A stretch of 64,000 bases of DNA from Solimonas sp040066175 (GCF_040066175.1 NZ_JBEAAM010000012.1:62001-126000); one strand, 5' to 3'. Counted from the first letter of the stretch, positions 1-10,321 are shown. Program-made: numbers and translations. Notes: a model not told the origin generated them from the letters alone.

Positions 1-17
1 CACCCGGCGCACGACCC

Positions 18-455
18 ATGATCGGACTGCTGCAACGCGTATCCCGGGCCGCGGTGACGGTGGGCGGCGAAACCGTGGCCGCCATCGAATCCGGACTGCT
101 GGTCCTGGTCGGTGTGCGGCCGGACGACGGGACGGCGCAGGCCGAGCGTCTGCTCGAGCGCCTGCTCGGCTACCGCGTCTTTGCCGACCGCGAAGGCCGC
201 ATGAACCTGAGCCTGCGCGACACCGGCGGCGGCCTGCTGCTGGTGCCGCAGTTCACGCTGGCCGCCGACACCGCCAAGGGCACGCGCGCCGGATTTTCGA
301 CGGCCGCGCCGCCGGATCAGGCGCGCCGCCTGTACGAGCATCTCGTGGCACGGGCCCGGGCCCGCTGGAGCCCGGTCGGCAGCGGCGTGTTCGGGGCGGA
401 CATGCAGGTCAGCCTGGTCAACGACGGTCCGGTGACGTTCTGGATCGAGTCCTGA
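18..455 (+). CDS. dtd: D-aminoacyl-tRNA deacylase
   Basis: Cytosolic homodimeric proofreading enzyme that hydrolyses D-aminoacyl-tRNA (and Gly-tRNAAla), recycling tRNA charged with the wrong enantiomer. The 145 residues match the usual DTD length. Both family signatures are present: a QFTLAADT block near residues 77-84 (the usual leading Ser is Pro here) and the C-terminal NDGPVTFWIES, which carries the Gly-Pro pair that enforces chirality. The ATG at 18 gives the canonical MxxLLQRVSRA N-terminus. It lies just upstream of the his cluster, separated by a 74-bp gap that holds a plausible his promoter. The upstream neighbour is outside the window. Confidence 0.95.
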   Translation: MIGLLQRVSRAAVTVGGETVAAIESGLLVLVGVRPDDGTAQAERLLERLLGYRVFADREGRMNLSLRDTGGGLLLVPQFTLAADTAKGTRAGFSTAAPPDQARRLYEHLVARARARWSPVGSGVFGADMQVSLVNDGPVTFWIES

Positions 456-473
456 ACGTTCGTTCGGGCGCTG

Positions 474-502
474 TTCAAATTCGGCCGACCGGGGAGTACC
501 AT
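474..502 (+). promoter_or_regulatory. Candidate sigma-70 promoter for the his cluster
   Basis: A TTCAAA hexamer (474-479) and a TACCAT hexamer (497-502) are separated by exactly 17 bp. Each matches the sigma-70 consensus at 4 of 6 positions. The predicted start would be about 20 nt before the hisB ATG at 530. This is inferred from spacing only. Confidence 0.35.
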
Positions 503-529
503 GAGCGCCCTTTTGGCCCGACCCGCCCG

Positions 530-1117
530 ATGCGCACCGCCAGCGTCGAACGCAAGACGCGCGAAACCCAGATCCGCGTGAGCCTGAACCTCGACGGTTC
601 GGGGCAGTCGCGTTTCGACACCGGCATCCCGTTCCTCGACCACATGCTCGACCAGGTCGCGCGCCACGGGCTGATCGACCTCGACATCCAGGCGACGGGC
701 GACCGGCACATCGACGATCACCATACCGTCGAGGACATCGGCATCACGCTCGGCCAGGCGCTCGACCGGGCGCTCGGCGACAAGAAGGGCATCGTGCGCT
801 ACGGCCACAGCTATGTGCCGCTCGACGAGGCGCTGTCGCGCGTGGTCGTCGATCTGTCGGGTCGTCCGGGCCTGGAATACTTCGTCGAGTTCCCGCGCGC
901 GCGCATCGGCGACTTCGACGTGGACCTGTTCCGCGAGTTCTTTCAGGGCCTCGTCAATCACGCCCGGCTGACGCTGCACATCGACAGCCTGCGCGGGCGC
1001 AACGCCCACCACATCGTCGAGACCGTCTTCAAGGCTTTCGGCCGCGCGCTGCGCATGGCGGTGGCCGCCGATCCGCGCATGGGCGACGTCACGCCTTCCA
1101 CCAAGGGCAGCCTCTGA
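530..1117 (+). CDS. hisB: Imidazoleglycerol-phosphate dehydratase
   Basis: Catalyses the sixth step of histidine synthesis, dehydrating imidazole-glycerol phosphate to imidazole-acetol phosphate with a di-manganese centre. The 195-residue protein is the monofunctional form, not the phosphatase fusion of enterics. Metal-binding histidine clusters are visible: FLDHMLDQVARHG (about residues 35-47), DDHHTVED (about 62-69) and NAHHIVE (about 162-168). It is the first gene of a co-directional hisB-hisH-hisA-hisF-hisE run. An ATG at 501 is out of frame with the gene, so 530 is the start. Confidence 0.97.
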   Translation: MRTASVERKTRETQIRVSLNLDGSGQSRFDTGIPFLDHMLDQVARHGLIDLDIQATGDRHIDDHHTVEDIGITLGQALDRALGDKKGIVRYGHSYVPLDEALSRVVVDLSGRPGLEYFVEFPRARIGDFDVDLFREFFQGLVNHARLTLHIDSLRGRNAHHIVETVFKAFGRALRMAVAADPRMGDVTPSTKGSL

Positions 1118-1163
1118 CGATCTGCGTTCCGCGTGCGCGCGCGGCTTCCCGGTAAGCACCTCC

Positions 1164-1802
1164 ATGGCAGAAGCAATCGGCGTCATCGACTACGGCATGG
1201 GCAACCTGCATTCGCTCGGCAAGGCGCTGGAGCGCGTGTCGGCGGCTCGGGTCGTCATCAGCTACGACCCCGAGGTCCTGATGGACTGCGACCGCCTCGT
1301 GCTGCCCGGTGTGGGCGGCGTGCGCGAGTGCATGAAGGAGCTCAGGCGCCTGGAGCTGAGCGACATGGTCGTCGAGGCGGCGCGCAGCAAGCCGATGCTC
1401 GGCATCTGCCTGGGCATGCAGGTGATGCTCGAATGGAGCGACGAGAACGACGGCGTGCCGGCGCTCGGCCTGTTTCCGGGCAAGGTGGTCCGTTTTCCCG
1501 ACCCGCCGGCGGACGGCGCCGGCGAGCGGCTCAAGGTCCCGCACATGGGCTGGAATCGCGTGCGCCAGGCGCGCCCGCACCCGATCTGGGCCGGCGTGCC
1601 CGACGACGCCTGGTTCTATTTCGTACACAGCTATCACGCCGCGCCGGCGAACCCCGACCACGTGCTCGGCACGGCCGAATACGGCCACCGCTTCGCGGCG
1701 GCGATCGCGCGCGACAACATCGTCGCCTTCCAGTTTCACCCCGAGAAATCGCAGAACCTGGGCATGATGCTGCTCGCCAACTTCGCGCAGTGGAGCCCCT
1801 GA
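1164..1802 (+). CDS. hisH: Imidazole glycerol phosphate synthase, glutaminase subunit
   Basis: Class I glutamine amidotransferase that supplies ammonia to HisF within the IGP synthase heterodimer (fifth step of histidine synthesis, also releasing AICAR). The nucleophile is Cys82 in GICLGMQ. The His-Glu pair of the triad is in FQFHPEKSQ near the C-terminus. The VLPGVGG block near residues 46-52 is also typical. At 212 residues it has normal length. It follows hisB by 46 bp and precedes hisA with an unusually long 133-bp gap for this operon, in which I recognise no gene. Confidence 0.97.
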   Translation: MAEAIGVIDYGMGNLHSLGKALERVSAARVVISYDPEVLMDCDRLVLPGVGGVRECMKELRRLELSDMVVEAARSKPMLGICLGMQVMLEWSDENDGVPALGLFPGKVVRFPDPPADGAGERLKVPHMGWNRVRQARPHPIWAGVPDDAWFYFVHSYHAAPANPDHVLGTAEYGHRFAAAIARDNIVAFQFHPEKSQNLGMMLLANFAQWSP

Positions 1803-1935
1803 ACCGTCCGGCGCTTGAAACGGACCGGGTCTTTCGGCAGAGTCTGGAGCGACGTCAGGACTGCCAACCGCACAAGCACCACTCCCAAACGGGTCTCCCT
1901 CGTACCAAGCGTTTCCACCTGACCAAACCCAGCTC

Positions 1936-2661
1936 ATGCTGTTGATCCCCGCAATCGATCTGAAGGGCGGCCAGTGCGTGCGCCTGCGCCAGGGCCGCAT
2001 GGACGACGTGACGGTGTTCTCCGACGATCCGGTGACGGTCGCCAGGCGCTGGGCCGACGAAGGCGCCGAACGTGTCCACATCGTCGATCTCGACGGCGCA
2101 GTCAAGGGCACGCCGGTCAACATCGAGGTGGTCGAGGCCATCGCCGGCGCGCTGAAGATTCCGGTGCAGGTCGGCGGCGGCATCCGCGACGAGGAGACCG
2201 TGCAGCGCTACCTCAATGCGGGCGTGCAGTACGTGATCATCGGCACCAAGGCGGTGAACGCGCCGCACTTCCTGCACGACCTGTGCCTGGAGTTTCCGCG
2301 CCACATCATCGTCAGTCTCGACGCCAAGGATGGCCGCGTCGCGCTCAACGGCTGGGCCAAGCTCACCGGCCACGACGTCATCGAAACCGCGGTGCACTGC
2401 GAGCGGGACGGCGTCGAAGCGATCATCTACACCGACATCGCCAAGGACGGCATGATGCAGGGCTTCAATGTCGAGTCCACCCGCGCGCTGGCGCGCGCGC
2501 TGAAGACGCCGGTGCTGGCGTCCGGCGGCGTCAGCTCGCTCGACGACATCCGCCGCCTCAAGGAGCTCGAGGCCGACGGCGTCGCTGGCGCCGTCATCGG
2601 CCGCGCGCTCTACCAGGGCGATCTGGACTTCAAGGAAGCGGTCAAGATCGCCAGATCGTGA
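1936..2661 (+). CDS. hisA: Phosphoribosylformimino-5-aminoimidazole carboxamide ribotide isomerase
   Basis: TIM-barrel isomerase converting ProFAR to PRFAR, the substrate of HisHF. The 241 residues start MLLIPAIDLKGG, placing the catalytic Asp at residue 8. The second catalytic Asp is in YTDIAKDGMMQG, and phosphate-binding glycines appear in QVGGGIRD and ASGGVSS. The ATG at 1936 gives the standard N-terminus. The stop overlaps the beginning of a degenerate repeat tract (2660 onward) that separates it from hisF. Confidence 0.97.
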   Translation: MLLIPAIDLKGGQCVRLRQGRMDDVTVFSDDPVTVARRWADEGAERVHIVDLDGAVKGTPVNIEVVEAIAGALKIPVQVGGGIRDEETVQRYLNAGVQYVIIGTKAVNAPHFLHDLCLEFPRHIIVSLDAKDGRVALNGWAKLTGHDVIETAVHCERDGVEAIIYTDIAKDGMMQGFNVESTRALARALKTPVLASGGVSSLDDIRRLKELEADGVAGAVIGRALYQGDLDFKEAVKIARS

Positions 2662-2725
2662 GACGTGAGGGGTGAGACGCGAGACGCAACGGCTCACGTC
2701 TGCTCCGACCGCTCACCTCCCAGCC
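2660..2725. repeat. Degenerate GACGTGAG/CTCACGTC extragenic repeat tract
   Basis: The hisA-hisF spacer consists of imperfect iterations of GACGTGAG and GAGACGC, followed by inverse-complement units (CTCACGTC, CTCACCTCC, CTCACGCC). The 17-mer GAGACGTGAGGGGTGAG (2660-2676) recurs exactly at 25080-25096 inside waaA. It is open in the hisF frame, which creates a false N-terminal extension of hisF from a GTG at 2665. I read it as a dispersed repeat, not coding sequence. Confidence 0.6.
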
Positions 2726-2736
2726 TCACGCCTCGC

Positions 2737-3507
<771 letters not shown>

Positions 3508-3563
3508 GCCGCGCCCACCGTCCGGCAGCAGGGCGTAAACTGTCGCCAGACCGCAATCTTCCG

Positions 3564-3911
3564 ATGGCATCCTTGAACTCTTCCGGCGACATTCTGGACG
3601 AGCTGTTCCGGGTTCTGCAGGCGCGCAAGTCTGCGGACGCGGGCAGTTCCTATGTGGCGAGCCTGTACGCCAAGGGCACGGACGCGATTCTGAAGAAGAT
3701 CGGCGAGGAAGCGGCCGAAACCCTGATCGCCGCGAAGAATGCCGACGACGCGCCGCTGATCCACGAGATCGCGGATCTGTGGTTCCACACGCTGGTGTTG
3801 ATGGCGCAGCGCGATCTGCCCCTGGCGCGGCTGACCGGGGAGCTGGCGCGCCGCTTCGGCACCTCGGGGCACGCGGAGAAGGCGGCCCGCGCGCAAGACA
3901 TGACGAGGTAA
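3564..3911 (+). CDS. hisE: Phosphoribosyl-ATP pyrophosphatase
   Basis: MazG-like all-alpha pyrophosphohydrolase that converts PR-ATP to PR-AMP (second step of histidine synthesis). The stand-alone form of 115 residues shows KKIGEEAAETLIAAK and EIADLWFHTLVLM, which carry the acidic Mg-binding residues. No PR-AMP cyclohydrolase (HisI) domain is fused to it or encoded beside it. The start chosen is the ATG at 3564, giving MASLNSSGDILDELFRVL. It lies 5 bp upstream of tatA, so his and tat are probably co-transcribed, as in Pseudomonas. Confidence 0.93.
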   Translation: MASLNSSGDILDELFRVLQARKSADAGSSYVASLYAKGTDAILKKIGEEAAETLIAAKNADDAPLIHEIADLWFHTLVLMAQRDLPLARLTGELARRFGTSGHAEKAARAQDMTR

Positions 3912-3916
3912 GGACT

Positions 3917-4147
3917 ATGGGTTCCCTGAGCATCTGGCACTGGCTGATCGTGCTGCTGGTGGTCGTGCTGATCTTCGGCACCAAGAAGCTGCGCAACATG
4001 GGCGGCGATCTCGGCGGCGCGATCAAGAATTTCAAGCAGGCGATGAAGGAAGGCGAGAGCGAAGCGGCCGACACCCAGGCGCGACTGACGTCGGCGGCCG
4101 ACAACAAGACCGAGACCGGCGCCAAGCAGGACAGCCACAAGCTCTGA
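3917..4147 (+). CDS. tatA: Sec-independent protein translocase subunit TatA
   Basis: Inner-membrane protein that oligomerises to form the conducting part of the twin-arginine translocase. The 76 residues have one N-terminal transmembrane helix (about 6-22, IWHWLIVLLVVVLIFG) followed by the conserved FGTKKLRNMGGDLGGAIKNFKQAMKE amphipathic segment (partly shown) and a charged tail. A GAGGTAAGG ribosome-binding site overlaps the hisE stop. At least two proteins in this window (FAD oxidase, 16268-17677; possibly the PLP enzyme, 14980-16275) carry Tat-like signals that this system could export. Confidence 0.95.
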   Translation: MGSLSIWHWLIVLLVVVLIFGTKKLRNMGGDLGGAIKNFKQAMKEGESEAADTQARLTSAADNKTETGAKQDSHKL

Positions 4148-4180
4148 CGCGGCGCGCGCTGCGGCGAGGTCCGTTCGATC

Positions 4181-4471
4181 ATGTTCGACGTCGGTTTCAC
4201 CGAGCTGATGCTGTGCTTCGTCGTCGCCCTGGTCGTGCTCGGCCCGGAGAAACTGCCGCAACTCGCGCGCACGCTCGGGCGCTGGACCGGCCAGGCGCGC
4301 GGCTACCTGCGCAATCTCACCGCCGAACTCGACCGCGAGGCGCGTCTGGCCGAGCTCAAGCGCCAGCTTGACGAGGCCAACAGGCTGATGCGCGATCAAG
4401 GCCAGGCACTCAAGTCGAGCGTGGACCAGACCCTCGCCGATGCCGGCAAGGATCTGCCGCCCAAGCCCTGA
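4181..4471 (+). CDS. tatB: Sec-independent protein translocase subunit TatB
   Basis: Membrane component that forms the Tat signal-peptide receptor together with TatC. The 96 residues begin MFDVGFTELMLCFVVALVVLGPEKLPQ (abridged), with the family's Glu8 and the LGPEKLP turn after one transmembrane helix. A charged amphipathic helix and short tail follow. It is shorter than E. coli TatB (171 residues) but typical of many gammaproteobacteria. It sits between tatA (33-bp gap) and tatC (10-bp gap to the GTG start). Confidence 0.94.
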   Translation: MFDVGFTELMLCFVVALVVLGPEKLPQLARTLGRWTGQARGYLRNLTAELDREARLAELKRQLDEANRLMRDQGQALKSSVDQTLADAGKDLPPKP

Positions 4472-4481
4472 GCCGACGCGC

Positions 4482-5258
4482 GTGGCCGAGCACGACACCG
4501 ATCCCGAGCAGAACGAGCAGCCGCTGATCGCGCACCTGCTGGAACTGCGCGACCGCCTGCTCAAGATCGTCTGGGGCGTGCTGCTCGCCTTCCTGCCGCT
4601 GGTGGTGTTCGCCAAGGAGCTGTACGCATGGCTGGCGCAGCCCTTGCTGCGCATGCTGCCGGAAGGCACGTCGATGATCGCCACGGAAGTGGCGTCGCCG
4701 TTCTTCACGCCGATCAAGCTCGCGGCGCTGGTCGCCTTCGTCGCGGCGATGCCCTGGGTGCTCTACCAGGTCTGGGCCTTCGTCGCGCCGGGGCTGTACA
4801 AGAGCGAGAAGCGCCTGGTCGTGCCGCTGATGGTGTCGAGCACGCTGCTGTTCTACGCCGGCATCGCCTTCGCCTACTTCCTGGTGCTGCCGACGGTGTT
4901 CAGGTTCATCGTCGGCGTCGCGCCCGAGGGCGTCTCGGTGATGACCGACATCGCCCGCTATCTCGACTTCGTGCTGGCGATCTTCCTCGCCTTCGGCTTC
5001 GCCTTCGAGACGCCGGTGGCGATCGTGCTGCTGGTGAAGACCGGCTTCGTCACGCCGGCCAAGCTGGCGGCGAACCGCGAATACGTGCTGGTCGGCGCCT
5101 TCGTCGTCGGCGCGATCTTCACACCGCCGGACGTCGTCTCGCAGATCATGCTCGCGGTGCCGGTCTATCTGCTCTATGAGCTCGGCCTGATCGCGGCGCG
5201 CGTGCTGGTCCCCGAGAGCCGCGAGGTCGAGCGGCAGCAGAGCGGCACGGCGCCCTGA
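4482..5258 (+). CDS. tatC: Sec-independent protein translocase subunit TatC
   Basis: Polytopic inner-membrane receptor for twin-arginine signal peptides. Six hydrophobic segments are visible, along with LIAHLLELRDRLLKI at the N-terminus, the ASPFFTPIKLA motif and FAFGFETPV-like FGFAFETPVAIVLL. I prefer the GTG at 4482, which gives 258 residues starting MAEHDTDPEQNEQ. An upstream in-frame ATG at 4440 would overlap tatB by 32 bp and add an atypical extension. The TGA stop overlaps the response-regulator ATG (TGATG). Confidence 0.95.
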   Translation: MAEHDTDPEQNEQPLIAHLLELRDRLLKIVWGVLLAFLPLVVFAKELYAWLAQPLLRMLPEGTSMIATEVASPFFTPIKLAALVAFVAAMPWVLYQVWAFVAPGLYKSEKRLVVPLMVSSTLLFYAGIAFAYFLVLPTVFRFIVGVAPEGVSVMTDIARYLDFVLAIFLAFGFAFETPVAIVLLVKTGFVTPAKLAANREYVLVGAFVVGAIFTPPDVVSQIMLAVPVYLLYELGLIAARVLVPESREVERQQSGTAP

Positions 5259-5935
5259 TGCGCATCCTCGTCGTCGAGGATCATCCGGACCTGGCCGCGA
5301 CGATCGGCGACTACCTGCAGGCACGCGGCCACGCCGTCGATTTCGCCTACGACGGTCGCACCGGATACGCCGCGGCCTGCGAACCCGATTTCGACGTGAT
5401 CGTTCTCGACCGCAACCTGCCGGGCCAGGACGGCGCGACGCTGTGCCGCCGGCTGCGCGGCGAGGCCGGGGTCGCGACGCCGGTGCTGATGCTCACCGCG
5501 CTCGACACGGTCGATGACCGGGTCGCCGGCCTGAGCGCGGGCGCCGACGATTACCTGATCAAGCCGTTCGCGATGGCCGAACTCGAAGCGCGGCTGCTCG
5601 CCCTGCACCGGCGCGCCGCGGGTGCCGTCGCAACGCAGCCGCTGCGTGTCGCCGATCTCGTCTATGACCCGCAGACGCGCGAGGCGCGTCGTGCCGGTCA
5701 GCCGGTCCCGCTCAATCCGACGACGCGCAAGATCCTCGAGTACCTGATGCGCCAGACGCACCGCGTCGTCAGCCGCGAGGAGCTCGAACACCTGCTGTGG
5801 GGCGACGAGGTGCCCGAAGGCGACGTGCTGCGCGCACACATCCACGTGCTGCGCGCCGCCGTTGACCGCGCATTCACGTCCAAGCTGTTACAGACCGTGC
5901 GTGGAGCCGGCTACCGGCTGGCCAGCACGGAGTGA
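5258..5935 (+). CDS. OmpR/PhoP-family response regulator
   Basis: Cytoplasmic DNA-binding response regulator of 225 residues. The receiver domain (about 1-115) has the acidic pair Glu7/Asp8, phospho-acceptor Asp51 in VIVLDRNLPGQDG, Thr80 and Lys102 in LIKPF. The C-terminal winged-helix domain (about 125-220) includes NPTTRKILEYLM and TVRGAGYRLAS. The ATG overlaps the tatC stop in TGATG, so translation is probably coupled to tatC. The sensor kinase starts 6 bp downstream. It resembles QseB/PhoP-type regulators, but the signal and targets cannot be told from sequence. Confidence 0.93.
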   Translation: MRILVVEDHPDLAATIGDYLQARGHAVDFAYDGRTGYAAACEPDFDVIVLDRNLPGQDGATLCRRLRGEAGVATPVLMLTALDTVDDRVAGLSAGADDYLIKPFAMAELEARLLALHRRAAGAVATQPLRVADLVYDPQTREARRAGQPVPLNPTTRKILEYLMRQTHRVVSREELEHLLWGDEVPEGDVLRAHIHVLRAAVDRAFTSKLLQTVRGAGYRLASTE

Positions 5936-5941
5936 GACCGC

Positions 5942-7198
5942 ATGTTCCGCCGCCCCGGCGTCCTCAAGACGAGACTGCAATGGACCCTGGTGGCGATGAC
6001 CGCGGGGACTGCGGCGCTCGTCGCGCTGGCGCTGTGGATCAGCGACACCTACATCGAAGACGCGGTGCTGCGCGATCTGATGGACAACGAGCTGACGGTG
6101 ATGGCCGATGCCGCCGACGCGGGCCGCAGCGGCGAACTCACCGCCGGCAACCTGCGCTATTTCGACGAACGGACCGTTCCGCCGGTCCTGCGCGCCTACC
6201 CGCCCGGCCACCATTCGGACATCGTGTTCGAGGATCGCGACGTCGAGCTGCTGGTGCGCGACCTCGCACCCGGTCACCGCGCCTACCTCGCCTACGACGC
6301 GACGCTGGCCGAGCACCGCGAGCGTGCGCTGGCGGTGGTGACCGGCATCGTCCTGCTGGCCATCATGATCAGCAGCGGTGCGATCGCCGGCGCCATCGCG
6401 CAGCGCCTGCTGCGGCCGCTGTACTCGGTCGTCGCCCAGCTGCGTGCGCTCGACCCCGAGCGCGGCGGACAGCGTCTGTCGTCGCCTTATGTCGATAGCG
6501 AACTCAACGTGTTCGTCGATTCGATGAACCAGTACATGGCGCGCCTCGATGCGCTGGTCGAGCGCGAGCGGGCCTTCGCCGCCGCCGCCAGCCACGAACT
6601 GCGCACGCCGCTGGCCGTGATCCAGGGCGCGGCCGAGACGCTGGCGCTGGCCGGCGAGACGGCACCGCTGATCCGCATCCGCCGCGCCGTGCGCGAGGCG
6701 CGCCTCGACCTCGACGCGCTGCTGGCCCTGTCGCGCCTGCGCGAGGCGCCGGCCCACGAGCCGTTGCGCCTGCCGGAATTCCTGCGCAGCGTCGCCGACA
6801 TCCATCTCGCCGATCCTGCGACACGAACGAAGCTGATCTGGGATGCGCCGAAGGATTTCGAGGTGCATGCACCGCCCGGCGCGCTGGCGGTGATCTTCGG
6901 CAATCTGCTGCGCAATGCCTTGCGCGCGGCCGCAGCCGGAACCGTCACGGTGCGCGTGCGCGCACCGGACCTCGTCGAACTGCACGACAGCGGACCCGGT
7001 ATCCCGCCGGACGAACTGCCGCAGGTGTTCGAGCCCGGATTCCGCGGCCGCGACGGCGGGACCGGCATGGGCCTGTACATCTCGCGCGTGCTCGCGGACC
7101 GCTTCGGCTGGCAGCTGAGCCTGTCGAACCACCCGCAGGGGGGCGCGGTCGCGCGGCTGCGCCTGACGGCACCCGGCGAGGCTAAGATGCACGCCTGA
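5942..7198 (+). CDS. Two-component sensor histidine kinase
   Basis: Inner-membrane kinase partner of the regulator directly upstream, 418 residues. Two transmembrane segments (about 13-33 and 130-153) flank a periplasmic sensor region of about 95 residues. After a HAMP-like linker the phospho-acceptor is His218 in ASHELRTPLAVIQG. ATP-binding boxes follow: NLLRNALRAA (N box), HDSGPGIPPDELP (G1) and GGTGMGLYISRVLADRFG (G2). The periplasmic domain shows no family I recognise. PepSY- or QseC-type sensing domains are not obvious. Confidence 0.92.
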   Translation: MFRRPGVLKTRLQWTLVAMTAGTAALVALALWISDTYIEDAVLRDLMDNELTVMADAADAGRSGELTAGNLRYFDERTVPPVLRAYPPGHHSDIVFEDRDVELLVRDLAPGHRAYLAYDATLAEHRERALAVVTGIVLLAIMISSGAIAGAIAQRLLRPLYSVVAQLRALDPERGGQRLSSPYVDSELNVFVDSMNQYMARLDALVERERAFAAAASHELRTPLAVIQGAAETLALAGETAPLIRIRRAVREARLDLDALLALSRLREAPAHEPLRLPEFLRSVADIHLADPATRTKLIWDAPKDFEVHAPPGALAVIFGNLLRNALRAAAAGTVTVRVRAPDLVELHDSGPGIPPDELPQVFEPGFRGRDGGTGMGLYISRVLADRFGWQLSLSNHPQGGAVARLRLTAPGEAKMHA

Positions 7199-7217
7199 AC
7201 GTCCAGCGGAGATCCAC

Positions 7218-8030
7218 GTGTACGCGTTGCAGAACAAGGTCGCCGTCGTCACCGGCGCCGGCTCCGGCATCGGCCGTGCGCTGGCGCTCCGTCTCGCGCA
7301 GCACGGCTGCCGGCTGGCGCTCGCCGACATCGACGCGGCCGGCCTCGCCGCGACCGCGGCGCTGCTGCCGTCCCCGCCCTACACGCACAGGCTCGATGTC
7401 GCCGACCGCGATGCCGTCCATGCCTTCGCCGATGCGGTCAAACACGAATGCGGCGGCGCGCACGTCGTCATCAACAACGCCGGCGTCGCGCTCTCGCAGA
7501 CCATCGAGAACATGAGCTACGAGGATTTCGAGTGGCTCATGAACATCAATTTCTGGGGCGTGGTGCACGGCACCAAGGCCTTCCTGCCGACGCTGCTCGC
7601 GCAGCGCGACGGCGCCATCGTCAACCTGTCGAGTATCTTCGGCATCATCACCGTGCCGACGCAGGGCGCCTACCACGCGGCGAAGTTCGCGGTGCGCGGT
7701 TTCACCGAGACCCTGCGCCAGGAACTCGATGGCAGCGGCGTGTTCGCCGTCTGCGTCCATCCCGGCGGCATCAAGACCAACATCGCGCGCAACGCCCGTC
7801 ACTACGTCGATACCATGGGCAACACCGATCACGCGCGCTCCGCCGCCGCATTCGACCAGATGGCCAGGACCTCGGCGGACGAAGCGGCACGGGTGATCAT
7901 CGACGGCATCCAGCGGCGCCGGCCGCGCGTGCTGATCGGCGCCGACGCACGCCTGATGGACCGCATCCAGCGCTGGGCGCCGGTGCGCTATCCCGCCGCG
8001 CTGCGCGCGCTGCTGCGGCTTTCGCGCTGA
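7218..8030 (+). CDS. Short-chain dehydrogenase/reductase (SDR)
   Basis: Classical SDR of 270 residues, NAD(P)-dependent oxidoreductase of unknown substrate. The Rossmann motif TGAGSGIG (12-19), NNAG (86-89), catalytic Ser138/139, Tyr152 and Lys156 (YHAAK) are all present. The start is a GTG at 7218 with a GGAG ribosome-binding site 7 nt upstream. It follows the sensor kinase by 19 bp and precedes an M20 peptidase by 11 bp. Position suggests co-transcription but no shared pathway is evident. The C-terminal residues resemble acyl-chain or sterol-type SDRs, a weak hint only. Confidence 0.88.
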   Translation: MYALQNKVAVVTGAGSGIGRALALRLAQHGCRLALADIDAAGLAATAALLPSPPYTHRLDVADRDAVHAFADAVKHECGGAHVVINNAGVALSQTIENMSYEDFEWLMNINFWGVVHGTKAFLPTLLAQRDGAIVNLSSIFGIITVPTQGAYHAAKFAVRGFTETLRQELDGSGVFAVCVHPGGIKTNIARNARHYVDTMGNTDHARSAAAFDQMARTSADEAARVIIDGIQRRRPRVLIGADARLMDRIQRWAPVRYPAALRALLRLSR

Positions 8031-8041
8031 GGAGACGCACG

Positions 8042-9472
<1,431 letters not shown>

Positions 9473-10282
9473 TCAGCCGGCGCGCAGCATCTCGATGACG
9501 GCCGCCGTGTCCGGGCGCACGCCGCGCCAGAGCTCGAATGCCGCCGCGCCCTGCTCGACCAGCATGCCGAGTCCGTCGGCGATGCGTGCGGCGCTCTGCG
9601 ATTCCGCCCAGGCGCGAAACGGCAAGAACGCCTTGCCGTAGGACAGGTCGTAGCAGTCGCCGCCCTCGGCGAGCAGCTGCCCCGGCAGCGCGATCATCTC
9701 GCCGCCGTGGCCGGCCGAGGTGCCGTTGACGATCAGGTCGTAGCGGTCGCCCTTGAGCGACAGATGCGTGCGCGGTGTGATCGGCCCGATGTCCCGGAAC
9801 TGCTCGGCCAGCGCTTCCGGCTTCCAGGGATTGCGGTTGGAGACGACGAGTGTGGCGGGTCGTGCGCGCAGCAGCGGTTCGAGGATGCCGCGCACTGCGC
9901 CGCCGGCGCCGAGGACCAGCACACGCCGGCCGGTGACGCCGAAACCGAGCCGGTGCAGGTCACGGATGAAACCTTCGCCGTCGGTGTTGTCGCCGCGCCA
10001 GCCATGCTCGGTGCGGATCAGCGTGTTCACCGCGCCGGCGATCTGCGCGCGCGCGCTGATCGACTCGCACAGCGCCATCACCGCGACCTTGTGCGGCAGC
10101 GTGACGTTGAGGCCGCGGTAGCCCTGTTCGTGCAGCGCCTGCAGTGCGGCCGGCAGCACCTCGGGCTCGACCTCGACCGCGTCGTAACTGAGCGCCTGCC
10201 CGGTCTGCCGCGCGAACTGCGCGTGCATGCGCGGCGACTTGCTGTGCGCGACGGGATGGCCGATGACGGCGTAGCGGTCCAT
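9473..10282 (-). CDS. aroE: Shikimate dehydrogenase (NADP+)
   Basis: Reduces 3-dehydroshikimate to shikimate in aromatic amino-acid synthesis. The ATG at 10282 gives MDRYAVIGHPVAHSKSPRMH, the family N-terminus with the substrate-binding Ser pair. Catalytic Lys is in LNVTLPHKVAVM, and the NADP-binding glycine loop is VLGAGGAVRGI followed by VSNRNP. Length is 269 residues. An upstream in-frame start at 10372 would add 30 residues read from an extragenic repeat and is rejected. hemB lies 97 bp upstream on the same strand. Confidence 0.95.
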   Translation of the reverse strand: MDRYAVIGHPVAHSKSPRMHAQFARQTGQALSYDAVEVEPEVLPAALQALHEQGYRGLNVTLPHKVAVMALCESISARAQIAGAVNTLIRTEHGWRGDNTDGEGFIRDLHRLGFGVTGRRVLVLGAGGAVRGILEPLLRARPATLVVSNRNPWKPEALAEQFRDIGPITPRTHLSLKGDRYDLIVNGTSAGHGGEMIALPGQLLAEGGDCYDLSYGKAFLPFRAWAESQSAARIADGLGMLVEQGAAAFELWRGVRPDTAAVIEMLRAG

Positions 10283-10289
10283 GGAGAAG

Positions 10290-10321
10290 ACGGGAATCGG
10301 GAATGGTGAATCGGCAATCGT
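10290..10321. repeat. GGGAATCGGGAAT-type degenerate extragenic repeat
   Basis: Between hemB and aroE the plus strand reads a run of imperfect GGGAATC/GGTGAATC/GGCAATC units. The 14-mer CGGGAATCGGGAAT is shared, as its reverse complement, with a tract inside metH (63541-63578). A further GGGAATCGGGG unit lies just before the TonB-receptor start (about 18232-18242). Such tracts are common between genes in Xanthomonadales-like genomes. Confidence 0.55.

Noticed and set aside
1803..1935. Small gene in the hisH-hisA gap
   Set aside because: No open frame with a ribosome-binding site or recognisable product; looks non-coding.
2665..2736. N-terminal extension of HisF
   Set aside because: Encoded by a degenerate extragenic repeat; the ATG at 2737 gives the conserved HisF start.
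3564..3911. HisIE fusion
   Set aside because: Only the HisE pyrophosphatase domain is present in 115 residues; no cyclohydrolase motifs.
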